A DNA stretch of 64,000 bases from Eumeta japonica (taxonomy: Eukaryota; Arthropoda; Insecta; Lepidoptera; Psychidae): assembly GCA_005406025.1 (NCBI GenBank), contig BGZK01000089.1, forward strand, positions 124,001 through 188,000, written 5' to 3'. Positions 11,809-24,300 of this stretch are shown piece after piece. Below the pieces are notes generated by a model. It saw only the letters and a program-made list of their open reading frames with translations. It had not been told where the DNA came from and did no database searches. Every line of letters begins with the position of its first letter. Within the stretch, counting starts at the first letter, position 1. A program made the position numbers and the translations under genes.

Positions 11809-12609
11809 TCTATGGAGATATCGTCAAAAATGTTATTATAACTTAACCGTATCACTAAATTGACGAAATTTTTATAAAACAAATGTATTTGAAGTTAAAA
11901 TTAATAGTATTCAGAAGCTACGTTTCCAATTGTCGCGAATTTTAGTTTCATAAGTAAATATGCAAAATACTTCGTAAAATATCAATTTCGCGCTCGAACG
12001 GGTAAATTTAACCTTAGCTTTTATTAATTAAAAACCCAATTTATTTAAACTAGTATCCATTTGGTATGGACTTCAGAAGCACAAAACTTTTTTTTTGATG
12101 TGCTCCCTTGTAACCTGTTTCTGTTATTCGGCGCAGCTAAAAAAAGCTTTGGTTTTTCCAAATGCTGTTTAAGTTCGTTGGGAACACTATTAGAGCTCAG
12201 AATTTTTGTTCTATTTGTGCAAAGTGTTATTAGTTTTTCATGCCTATACCAGATAGATGATTTTTACAAAAATATCGAATTTGATATTCAGAAATAAATA
12301 TCGAATATCAATATTTCTAGATGGAAATTATCAACAGTATATATCGATTTTTTTTAATATCGATATTTTTGCTAATCTACAATCTAATATACTCTGTGCG
12401 CAATGTTTGACTTTTGTAACATTGAAGGACGTATCATAGACAATTATTTCTATTTAGGGGATATCTAATTATTATTTCCAATAATAATTGATGCTTAAAA
12501 TATTGTTTAGAGTGCAGAGATTTGAATTAAAAATAATGTATACAAATTATAAATCGTTAAGTACGACTGAAGTTGTTGTAATACTACATTGAAAATTATT
12601 ACAGTAGGC
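11809..12609. other. Upstream region of the CUSTOS-like gene
   Basis: AT-rich DNA with ATCGAT/ATCGAATAT-type repeats at 12265-12370. Small frames such as 12061-12297 look spurious. The promoter and 5' UTR of the gene starting at 12610 must lie at the right end; no clear core promoter motif was recognised. Confidence 0.3.
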
Positions 12610-13421
12610 ATGTCCAGTTATTCAGACTCATCTGAAGAGGATTTATCCCGTTTTAAAGATGTAGTAGATGATTCATTCTTAGAAACCATCGGTGCAAAGC
12701 AAGACATATCTAAGAGTATGTCTTTAATAATCTGTCTTGTAATATTCACTTGATGTCAGATCTGAGCATTGAAATTATTACTATTTTTCAGCACAATCTG
12801 TTTCGGAAAGATATTTACCTAAATCTGGTCATTACAATGATGTGAGTGTTGGCCATGATACACAAAGAATCATAGGTAATAAACTATCTGCTTTGATCCA
12901 GAAAAAGATAGAATTTGTCAACACACCACTTAAAGTTGTTAGGTAGGTTTATTTAATAAGTGCCATAATTATTTCCCTGTTGATAGTAATGTTATAAATA
13001 ATATACATTTATATTCAGAAAATAAATTTAATCTTAGGCACAAAGTGAAAGGAGGCGTGAAGCTGTTTAAAACTTCAGAAAATTATTTGACTTGTCAGGA
13101 AGTAACGGATACAGAAACCTTAGAGCACAATGAAAAGTTTAAGAAGTTTAAGAGAAAACGAAGACGAATCGACGATTGTTTGGAGCTAGATGAAAATGGT
13201 ATAGGGTTTGTCATTTGTGCTATTTAAATGTTATATAAAAATTATAAGTGGGGTTGTAATAATATATTGGTATTTTTTCAGAAAAAATCAAATTATCCAT
13301 TATAAATGGGGAAGATGTACTGTCAAAGCGTGAAATCAAACATTGGAAATCACGAAGGAGAGAGAAAGTTTTTAAATATCGGACTGTTTCTAACAGTCAA
13401 GCTCTACAAGTTATTGAATAA
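12610..13421 (+). CDS. CUSTOS: CUSTOS-like nuclear protein
   Basis: Four exons join in frame: 12610-12715 (donor GTATGT), 12792-12942 (acceptor TTTTTCAG, donor GTAGGT), 13038-13198 (acceptor ATCTTAG, donor GTATAG) and 13282-13421 (acceptor TTTTTTCAG), stop TAA. The product is 185 aa. The start MSSYSDSSEEDLSRFKDVVD is a serine/acidic leader like that of CUSTOS (C12orf43). The middle has HDTQRIIGNKLSALIQKKIE and then GGVKLF, the two best-conserved blocks of that family. The basic run KKFKRKRRRID could be a nuclear localisation signal. Vertebrate CUSTOS binds beta-catenin/Tcf and modulates Wnt signalling at the nuclear envelope; a similar role here is inference. It is shorter than human CUSTOS (~260 aa), lacking the lysine-rich tail. 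The gene structure is firm; the name rests on short motifs. Confidence 0.75.
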
Positions 13422-13431
13422 TTTCATATGA

Positions 13432-13437
13432 AATAAA
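13432..13437 (+). other. Polyadenylation signal of the CUSTOS-like gene
   Basis: AATAAA, ten bases past the stop codon, implies a very short 3' UTR. It is the first canonical signal after the CDS. Confidence 0.6.
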
Positions 13438-13439
13438 AG

Positions 13440-14115
13440 TCAATGTTCATATACTGTATTATAGGTATATTATTTACAATTATGACTAAATACTTATCTA
13501 TGTACAAGTACAAAAGAACAATATCACATTTTTAACTGCTCTTTGTATATTTACAATTAATATATGCTTAGCTTAACAATATGGTAGATCAATAAATAGT
13601 CCTCATTTCTTCATATTCTGATTTGTTGATGTCATTAAAGTTTTAATGGATTTTGTGAGTTCTTTATATTTTCATTGATAACTTGAATCATTTGGTAAAT
13701 ACATTTGTTTGATATTGACACAGTTTTAATACTATTCTGTCAGATTTTATTTAATATAGTTCAATATAAAAGTCATTTTTTACAATTTAGTATGGCAAGT
13801 ATATAAATTTATGGAAAGTAATTAACTAATTTCAAAGTGAATTAAAATATACTGTGGGGCTAGTTCGGAGGAGCGTTTTTAAATCTTTAACGTTTTGGTA
13901 CAATTCGAAACATTAAAAATGCTTTACATTTATGAGTTCACAACTCGTATTGATTGGGGTATGATCTGACAATATTATACGAAGAATGAATTGAGAAAGT
14001 CCCAATTTCTACAAATTTAACTTCATCAAATAAGCTATTTAAGGAGGTTGACTAAAAAGAAAGACTATCTAAATATTTGAGATTAATAAATTTAATAATT
14101 TTACACAGATTCTTT
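13440..14115. other. Intergenic DNA, nothing recognised
   Basis: AT-rich DNA between the converging ends of the CUSTOS-like gene and the transporter. No coding or repeat signal stands out. Confidence 0.3.
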
Positions 14116-14385
14116 TTAATGCTTCATCTTATCAGTTGTATGGATACTGATTATACTAATATGGATCTTCGCCATTTCTTTTTTGTGTTGCCACAACCAG
14201 ATCAAACCCTTAGAAAAGAACCAAAGTGCAAAGCAACTTCGAATGTTTGAAAGTGTATTTTTAAAGTATCCATTTCTATCATGTTCATTACTGTAATACA
14301 ATAATTTGAATAATAATTTATAAACAGAATACAAAAATAGCGAAACGCTTAATATAGATATACCAAATGAATACAAATCTACCAT
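14116..14385 (-). CDS. Possible small membrane protein ORF (89 aa)
   Basis: An uninterrupted frame starting MVDLYSFGISILSVSLFLYS, with a hydrophobic stretch at about residues 6-28 that could be a signal anchor, then a charged middle and a second hydrophobic patch (CFALWFFSKGLIWLW). The start context is GAAATGG, with a purine at -3 and G at +4, which is favourable. It lies about 930 bases downstream of the transporter stop on the same strand. I recognise no family, and frames of this size occur by chance in AT-rich DNA. Confidence 0.25.
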   Translation of the reverse strand: MVDLYSFGISILSVSLFLYSVYKLLFKLLYYSNEHDRNGYFKNTLSNIRSCFALWFFSKGLIWLWQHKKEMAKIHISIISIHTTDKMKH

Positions 14386-15206
14386 TTCACAAAATCACTA
14401 ACATGATTCACAAAAAAAAAAAAACAATTACAGTTGTAAGGCAATTACATAACTTTTACAAATTAAGTTAAATAATGACTTATAATTATTCAAATCGAGG
14501 AACAAGTAACTGAGTAAGTGCCTCTTCTACATTTTAAATTTATTTTTAATGAAAAGTTACTTTTTCAGGTTGTTTTGCTAGTCAAAATGAATTTGGAAAG
14601 TGACTTTGTTTAAAATAAGTTTAAAGTGAGGTTGTTAAAGAGGCCCCAAGTAACATAACAAGTCCGATTTTAGTAGTCTAATTGATTTCTTTTGAAATGT
14701 CCCGAGACAGTCACGTATAAGAGATTTGTTTAAGATTCAAATGTTTTGAACTACTCTAATTCAAAAATATAGATTCTTTTTATTCTAGATTATTTTCAGT
14801 ATTTAATATTTACAGTCCTATCAGCATACTTTTTCTACAATGGATATTAGGGAGTCGAATTCCATATTTTTAATAGGGTCTCCTTGCTCCTGAATTGTAT
14901 CACAATGAAGGTTACCTTGGCTAAAATTTTAATAAATAATCTTACCATTCTACAAAAGACAATGAGAATGATTGTCAATACAACAATAGATAATGAAGGT
15001 GATTAAATATATATATACATCTTAAAAATTCCACTTCAATTTTTATTAGATATATATTTTTTATATATTTTTTGCATATCACCTTTTGAGTTTTAACATT
15101 GACCACAATTTTATTAGATCTTTTGCATTGTTTAAATACAGTAGTGAGAAAACCCATATCCAAAAAAATGTTAATAACAATTTCTTTGCAAAAGCAAATT
15201 CAGAAC

Positions 15207-15212
15207 TTTATT
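15207..15212 (-). other. Polyadenylation signal of the transporter gene
   Basis: TTTATT on the plus strand (AATAAA on the minus strand), about 107 bases past the stop codon at 15319. It is the first canonical signal downstream. Confidence 0.5.
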
Positions 15213-15318
15213 AGAATGATGTAAGTTACTCATTGTTATCAGCTGTTATTTCAGCTGTCATCTTCAATGATGTATGTATTGCATCTGAAATTTCATCGAA
15301 ATATTTTGTGCAAGTAGA

Positions 15319-18300
15319 TTAAAGCCTACTGGAGTCTGCATTAGGGGTGGGTAGGGTCCTTGTGTTTTTTGATGTTTCATCATGTGTGTAGGCTTGATTG
15401 TCCATTCCGTTCGCCTTGTGCTCAGGTTCTGCTTGTGAAGTTTCTGTCGGTGCATCCATGAGGAACATTGTCAGGAAGAAAAGTATGCTACCTGCAATAC
15501 AAATATAAAAAGGTTTTATATGCATAATTGAAATTGTGCATGATTTGAATTCAACTAATTAATTGTCAGTGCTTGCTGTTTGATGATTATATAATATGGA
15601 ATGTTATTTTTTTATGTACAATGAGAGTGTTATATCACTTAGTAGTTGGAGCACAGGGTTTAATAAATATGCATATTGTTCAGAGTGGGAATGTATAAAA
15701 TTATGGTTATATTACTGAAAAAACTATAATGTAATTTATTCTGTTACTGAAATTTATTTTATTCATTGAGAAATGTTCTTAATATATTCACATAGGTTCT
15801 TTTAAAATGAATTTGTTTAAATACACTTACTGATCCCATAGAAGCCAGCGTAGAATATCATGATAGCCTCCCTGTAGCCAATAGCCTTGCTGACCGGATC
15901 AACTAGGATGGGTAGGTTGCCTCCAACATTGTTCATGACAAAGAGGAATACACCCACAGTGGTGGAGCGAACAGACAGCGGTACTATTTCCACGAGGACA
16001 GCGAACACGATGCCAAACCACATTTCAGCTGTAATATTCAGGAAAATTTTAATACGAAATAAACTAATTCAACATAAACGCACACCTATTTTCCAAAACG
16101 ATAGGTGGACATACCAGGTCTCCATATGCGTGTACTAAACTAAATCAATGATGTTTAATTAAATTTTAAATGCAGATTTGACATCTTCAGATTTTATCAT
16201 AATACTACGGTAACTGCTAGTATTATATAAAATTTGTTACCTAGCAATACGTTATAAATAAAAATATCCATAGACAAATAAATATAATTCTTTTTATTGT
16301 ATAATGATTACTAACCAAAGAAATAGGAGATGGCCAAAGTGATCATGGCCCACAACGGACCGAAGACCACGGAGCCGAAGGCGGGCAAAGTCGCCACCAG
16401 CTGCGACAGCGCCAGCACCAACACTCGCGACCGGATACCCAGCTTGTCGACGAATCTGTATAAGAAAAAAAAAATGAATACATAAAGATAATTGGATGGG
16501 AATTACATATTTTTTAGAGCAGAATATTGGAGTGTCCGATGGCTCCTGAAAATGTTACCTATATGTTCTAAATTAAATGAACTTACCATCTTCTGCAGAT
16601 ATTACCTACCGTACAACGCATGAAACTTTGCCGCTCTGATTTGGTTGCGAATGATATACTGCGCAAGTATTACGCTCGCCGATCTGTCCTACTCCGCCGC
16701 GTTTCTATTTTACGCCATTGCGACGTTTTCGTGACGAACTTCGCAGCGGCATAATTTCGTACGTTGCACTATACCTATGTATTTTGTATTTCAACATCAA
16801 ATTGTGGAATAAAAGACAATGTGTAGTATCAATAAAATTTTAGGGTTGATTGTTTGTTCAAGATAATCTCCATATTAATATTTAAAAGTGTGTTTGAAGA
16901 CGTGTGTATTATGTTATGTAAAATACAATACATACGTCAAGATAAATGGGCTAATTGGCAGTCTAGTATAGTACATACTTGACTATTATTTCATGTGCTT
17001 TTTAGTCCTCGTCGCTAATAAGAATGCATTGATTATTCAGTTTAAATTTTGAGGTTGACATGTTTTAAGAAAACTTTAAATCAGTTATAATTTTTAAATT
17101 GAATTCTAATGAAATTCCTTACAATATTTAGAAGTATCTATTAAATAAATTGAGGTACGTTAACAATGTGGCCCGCTTGTTTATTTATATACGGTAAATT
17201 GATTCGAGTTAGTGTTTAATGTGTAAATAGATAGGACAGGTAGGAAAATATTTATTCTCTGTGTTGTTTGACACAAAACTCTGCTGCTATTTCAAATAAA
17301 TGAATTCAACAGCAGTTAAAATCGATTTAAGTACAGTTGAAAAACTTTGTTAAAGTTTGAAAGGTTTCTAATAGTTTGACCTTAAAGTTATAAAGTTTTT
17401 TTTTTTATGAATAACCTTATATAATAAGCGAACTTCATAAGTAATTTGAAATGTTAATTTGGTATATGTACAAGGACTGCCAATTTAAATTGAATACAAA
17501 AAAAAAATGAAAACTCGATCGGCCGTGTAAACCTTATTTCGACATCAATTGCGCCATATTTCGAAGCGTAGATTAACAAAAATGTGGCATTAGTTAAAAA
17601 AAAATTGTATGATCAGAATACGTCTTAGGTATTCAAGTATACTATAAACACATAGACTAAAACGTATAAAATAAATGCTACGACTATCGATTCTAACTTG
17701 TCGGAGATGATCCCGCCGGCGACGACTCCGACCGAACCGATGCCCACGGTGACGGCGAACAGCCACCAGCCGAGGTCCACGTCCGGGAAGTAGTCGCGGT
17801 AGTACAGGTCGGCGTTGTACGCGAAGCACATGCCGCCTACGACAACAAATATGATATTTACAATAAATTAATATTGGGTGATAACTAAATTACTACTACA
17901 CAGATATTGTTATAATAAGATGTAAAAATTGTGAAGGGGTAATATCTGGAACTGATGGGAATATGTATTTATTTTTTTTTATTTCTATACGATAGCTCTT
18001 ATCGCTATATTTTTTTAAAAAATATTAGGCATGAAAAAAGAAAAATTCAGTAAGGAAAATTTTTTTGAAAATATCAGAGACTTAGGAATTTAAAACGCTC
18101 GCCATTTGCCGCGCTTCTTGGCGTGACGTCAAAGTCTACAAACAAACAACTTACAGACAAATTGTTGAAATATCGTGCAGTCGATTTTGTATTTTAGGAT
18201 TATAATGGAACAAGCCAAAAAACCAATTTTAAGTATTATGTATTGTGTACATGTGTAAAATTACAATAAGTAATGCATCCGATAGTGTTTTTTTTTGTAC

Positions 18301-21300
18301 CGAGAGTTATAATGAATATTACAAAGCCTATATGGCGTATTGTTGACATAGACTTTGACGTTACATACGGTTACCGTTATTGGTCAGATCGTCTGATCAA
18401 TGACGTTGCCTTTCAACTGTGAATTTCCCCACATTTTTTCCACTTTTTAATAATAATTTTCATAATGAAAAATAAATAACCTTAAAAAATATTTCAATAA
18501 AGATGTAATGCTGAATCAAAAAAATTTACAAAATAAAAATATTTTTCCTATATCTGCTTCAGGCGCATATTCATTATTGAATTTATCTTAGGGTGGTGCA
18601 GTGATAAATTATTAATAAGACCTGACGTAGCGCCCCGCATCCCGCGCACACCGCGTTACTGCATACTAAAACGAGTGTTTGTTCATTTTGAAGGATCGTA
18701 TGCGACGAAACAGTTTTTTTTTATGTTTAAAATAAAATCTAGTACTAATTTTAAAAAATCCAAATGGAATTTTGACATATTTGTACAGATTAATTTACGT
18801 AGGAAATTTGGAGGTTTAAATCGGTCCCGTTAGCATGTAAAAAGTAAAGCTCTTTTTTAAAAGAATTATTTTTCTCTCTGTTATAAAAGTTAATAACTTG
18901 TGTCATTGCAACTGACAAATTAAAGTTGATAACGTGAAGAATCGGGTTACCAAAGATTACTTTCATATATTATATTTTCTGAGAGAAAGCTAGATCCCTG
19001 CCACCAAAGTTTCCAATTTGTCACTTAAAAAAATTCTCCAGTAATAGAAACCTACACTACCTCCGCCATAATACATACTTTTTTGCTATCCACCATATGT
19101 TGTCATATTCCGTTTAAAATTGTATACATCAATCGTAACAAACATGCATTTTAACATCCATACTTTCATCTCTATAATATCAGTGCGATGTTATAGATAA
19201 TTTCAGGTTATGTCGTTAAATACAACGCAATAGATAAACACACGTACATACACTAACACCACAGTAACTATTAAACTTAGATGAGTGAACAAAGAAATTA
19301 CGAACGCGATAGAGTAAGAACAGTATTTCAACGCGAATAAAATTGCGGGATGCACGAACACTGTAATAATATTATGAATTGAGAATGGGGTTTGCATTGA
19401 AATTGAAAACTGCGTCGGAATCAAGAGCGAGACCGAGGTCAGAATAGAGTTGAAATGGAATCACAATCGAGAATGCGATAGGGACTAGGATCATGATCGA
19501 AAGATATTCTTCGATTTGAAGGTCTTTTCTTATATCCGCGTGAAAGAAGCGGTGGGCGAACCCTCGCTTTGATGTTAAATGGATTTGTTTATGGGTCAGT
19601 TTTATTCTCGGAAGGGCGTTTAAAGTAGACTATCCTTAATAGAGTGATGTTGAGTATCCTTAATAGAGTGACGCTGACGACTATCCTCGGTGTAAGACTT
19701 CTTTATCGATATTTACTCGTCAGCCACACTACCTTTCATTACATTAGCGAGAATGTATTAGTGAGTGTATGCTCGTACCGCAGTGCCTGATGGAAGCTGC
19801 GATGCAGAGCAACACTATCCTGGGTTGTACGATGACGTGCCAGATGGTCACTTGAGGCATCTTCTTGCCGGATTCAACATCACCGGCTTTGCCAGCACCT
19901 GTGCAACAGTAAAATTGAAATATATTAATTGGCTTATCGTTAAGTTAGAATGATGGACGGCCATACGAGGATAAATCTAAAAGTTTGATAAATTACCTAT
20001 TTGCGAAAAATATTAATCCTTTTATTGTTTTTTTGTTATTTGTTATTCTGTAGGGTTTCTCGACAAACGGTTTGTTATAATTTCTTGCACTCGATTCGTA
20101 CGCTAATAGACGACGTTTATTATAAAAATGTATAGTATACAAATGTAAATATACAAATGTATAAATTGAGGTCAGCAGATTGAGGTCTGTAACGACATCT
20201 CTAAAGTGCAAATCCATAAATTGAAAAAAAATTAAGTTGCTTCTTATAATAGTATGCGTCAAGTCAAACAGTAATGTTTTTCGCACTGCATCGATTGACA
20301 ATCGCGTAGTTAGTTTTTTCTTAAGTTTTTTCACATCTTTTTTGCTATAACTTATGTTTACTTACGAAATATGGAATTTAAATGACTTTCAACGATTCCA
20401 ATGCGCCATATTTATATGAAAATGTAGGTATATGAGATCATTGAAAATACTAGTACTTAAAATATATAAGTTACATTAAGGCGCCTTAATTTAATGCGTC
20501 AAACAGAAACTTTCATAATTTATTGAACAGCGGTGTGCTTATCAAACCCTCATGTGTAATAATTAACTTCTAACTGTCAAAGTTCAAAGCTAAACATGTC
20601 AAAATAAGTTGCTTTAACTTCACAATTAACAGTTAAATAAAGTAATCTTTCGTAATAGGTATTAAGAAGTTCAGCGAATAAAGGCTTTATTTATTTATGT
20701 ATTAAAGTAATCTTAGAGGCATTGGCATTCGTGATATTAAATTTAAAAACACAAATACCAAAATCTCTAAGATTATCAACATTTCGAGGTGTTCAGTTTT
20801 TAATTTTAACACTCAGCAGTTGATTATTGCAAATGAAAGTTTGAATCGTACCGCTGTATATAAATAACAAAGTAGGCAAACAAGATTTACAGCGAAAAGA
20901 CGTGAAGAAACTTAAGAGAAAAACCCAAAAAAAAACAATTTCTGAAATCAATAATTTAGTACATGTTGTTATTTTACAATACCTTCTTCCCCGATCGTGG
21001 TACGTTCTGGCTCTTTCAGCGTGAAGAATGTGAGGATGGCGATGAACACGCCGATGACCCCCGCACCGTAGTAACACAAGCGCCAGCTCTGTACGCATCA
21101 AATGTGCATATCATAAAATAAATTATAAATACGCATAATTTATAACGCATATAAATATCGATAATTTATTATAGTGGTTCGATGAAAGTGATTAATGCAA
21201 ATGAAAATATTTTGGTCATGCATTGAGTTATATAATTATTATAATGTTTACTTAACAGTAAACTTAAGAGTACTGATCAGTACTCTGAATGTGAACGTAA

Positions 21301-24300
21301 TTGTAGTGATATAATGCTTTTTAACCTTTGAAATGAAATGAGAATTAAACGAAAAATATCTTTTTTACCTAACTCTTCTTTTTAGAAAGTTAATTCTTAG
21401 TTTGGATTAAAATGGGTGTATATAGAATACGTTATTCTCTTAAGAATTATAATTGTTGTCCAACATCATACAGCTTGACCCGATTGTAGCACAAGTAAGA
21501 TTAAAATAGAATTGAATTCTGAAACTCTTCAAATTTAAGACAGTTTATGCTTGAGTTTTATTTTAATCTACTTGTTTTTATATTTGAGCTCCTCCTTGCT
21601 GTAAGCATTCAGTAAAAACGAACAAAAAATACACACAGACAATGGTGAAACTTACCAATCCCCATGCATTCAATTCGGGTATGTAACGTCCGACCGGGAA
21701 CGCGATTCCGTAGCCCCCGTATATGCCCCAGTTGAATATGGACAGCACCAACGCCCTCTGGTGTTCAGGGAACAAATCCGTGAGTATCCCCGTGGCTAGG
21801 GGGTTGCAGCCCGATTCGCCGGCGGCCAAGATCATCCTCAACAGCACCAAATGCCAATACTCCGTCACCGATCCCATGAGTATGATGGCGATGACGAACA
21901 CTATAGTGCATATTGATAGGACACGCGCCCTGTTGAATCTGTGGAGAAATAACAAATTATCAATATGTTTAATCGATAGTATGACTGTTATAATATACCA
22001 CGCGGGTGAATTTGAAGGGGTCGTACTCGGTTGAAAGCGAGCGCGGGACTAGATTTGAATCGAAACCACAACTGGGATTAAAATTGAGAACGAATGGTCA
22101 CCAGAACAGACAACCGAGATTGAATTTGGAGCAGTATCGGGATTGTGATCATGGTTTGAAAAGTGATCATTCTATATATTAAAATAGAATGAATTTATTC
22201 CATATCCACGTGGGTTAAGTGCAGGGGAAAGTTAGTTTATTAAAACATAAGCTAGTTCATTATACAATTTTCAATGAATTCAGAATGGTCAGTAGGTAGT
22301 CACTGCGTTAATTTCGTATCGAGATAGGTAATTGTAGGTTCTATACACCTACAGTCATCGACCTAGACGTAAAATTACTAACTTCTAGTTAGAAATATGA
22401 GGAAAGTCAATATTTAAAACGAGGATTGACGTTTCATACCATAACTACACTTTACACTAATATTTTCATGTTGATTCACCGTTGCAAAACCATGATTATT
22501 TACTGTTTTTTTTTTTTTATAATTGTCATGAAGCTTTATCTTGATTATTGAAATTGGCTTTTTATAAGCTCTTAGTTGATTTCCTGAAAGGATTTGCTTA
22601 TATAAAAATTCTAATTTTGAAGCGCGACGATAAAGTAATCGAACGAGAACTAATATTACACACACACTTCGTATAAAACAATACAAGTAATCAAAATAAA
22701 TTACAGGTTAGCACTTATATCTAGGACACGAAATTCTCGATTCTTCCCATAAAATATAGACTTCGTTGCTGTTCTCCAAGACAGATTAGATAAAAAGAAA
22801 TGTAAAAGAAAACATACTTGTCAGCTACGACACCAAGAATCACGCCGACCACCGTGAAGACTGCCATGAACGCCGGGCCCGCCAGCACCTGATAGTCTAT
22901 GCCCAGGCCGTTGTAGCCCCACTCGCAGTAGTGCGTCTCGTTCAGGGTGAGGGATTCGCAGCTGAGGGAGAACAATTGCTGGATTAAGATGCGGTCCGGT
23001 GTATTATGAGACGCTGTTCGCTGACGTCACAATGGCCTCATCTCGGCTGGCGGGATTTATTTTAGAACGTAATAAGCATTAGAAGCAACGCGGGAGATTA
23101 TGATCTCCATTTTTATTTTAAACGTATGAAAGGGGCGTCTACACATGGAATGGACGATTTCTCTATGTAACTCGTTTAAAAAAACATATACGGTCTTTAT
23201 ATATAGGATGGATGACGTCTCTGTATAACCCGTTTAAAATAAGTGAACAGTATTTGAGAAAGCGAGTAATAGTTAAATTTTTACGTTTACAAATGATCTA
23301 TTAGGCAACAAAATAAATAAAATTGTACATAATGAAAACGAGAAAAACCATAAGCTAGCCATCGTGGATACGATGAAAACCGAAATAATAATTTCAAGAA
23401 AAATAAGAATAAGTATACTTAAAAAAAATACTTCAATCAGTCACATTCAGTTTGCATATTATTAGACACAAATAATCACAAGACAACCCTTAAAGCGTTA
23501 AGCGGCAACGTTATCATAACTATATAGTACGCTAACAATATTTTTTAACACCCTTGTAGAATGGTGGGAATTTTCCCGCAAAAAAAAACAATCAATTTTC
23601 GTACAGAAAATGTTCACGACATTATGTATCCCATTACAGGTTCCATCGATTATGCAGTTTTCGTTTGATTTTGTCGTTTTAAGCATACCAATGTATTTTC
23701 TTCGTCCATTGGGGATGAATTCAAAATTGTCGCGTATACTTTTTGAATCTACGAGACCGTTTATATCTTTGTAAATGATAATAAATCAGTTTTTTTTAGA
23801 CTATTGAAATGGAGTTTTATATGTACGCTTTGAGCGACATTTATTGAAGCTCTCGTAGCTGACTTAGCTACAGAATTATATAGCATCTCAGTAAATGGTG
23901 TCCAAGCAATGTTTCTGTAGTCCAAAATAACTATTACTGAAGTTAAAGAAAGATTAATAAGTGATTAAGCAAATTTATTGAAATCTTTACCGGTCTAGGT
24001 GACGAGATCAAGTATTTTGTAAGACTTGTAGTGTTATCTTGTTGGTGGGCTTAGAAAACGTTAATTTGTTGTACTTGACAATATCACAAGCTCCCTTACG
24101 CAGTAAGTACGTGAACTGATTGTTTGTTGAGCAAGTTGCTATTGAGTTAGACTTGAGGAAGGACTTCACTGCGCAGTTTGTTCACCTGACACCACACGTG
24201 TGGGTAGTTAATATTGATGTCATTCCTGTACACTGGTTATTTTAAGGTAGAACAAAAAGGATTAAGTGAATAAAAAAAAAACACATCAAAGGATAATATG

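Noticed and set aside
17590..17829. 79-codon arginine-rich frame overlapping transporter exon 7
   Set aside because: It is the wrong frame of the real exon 17836-17698, which joins in frame with its neighbours.
21723..22034. 103-codon plus-strand frame
   Set aside because: Antisense shadow of transporter exon 4.
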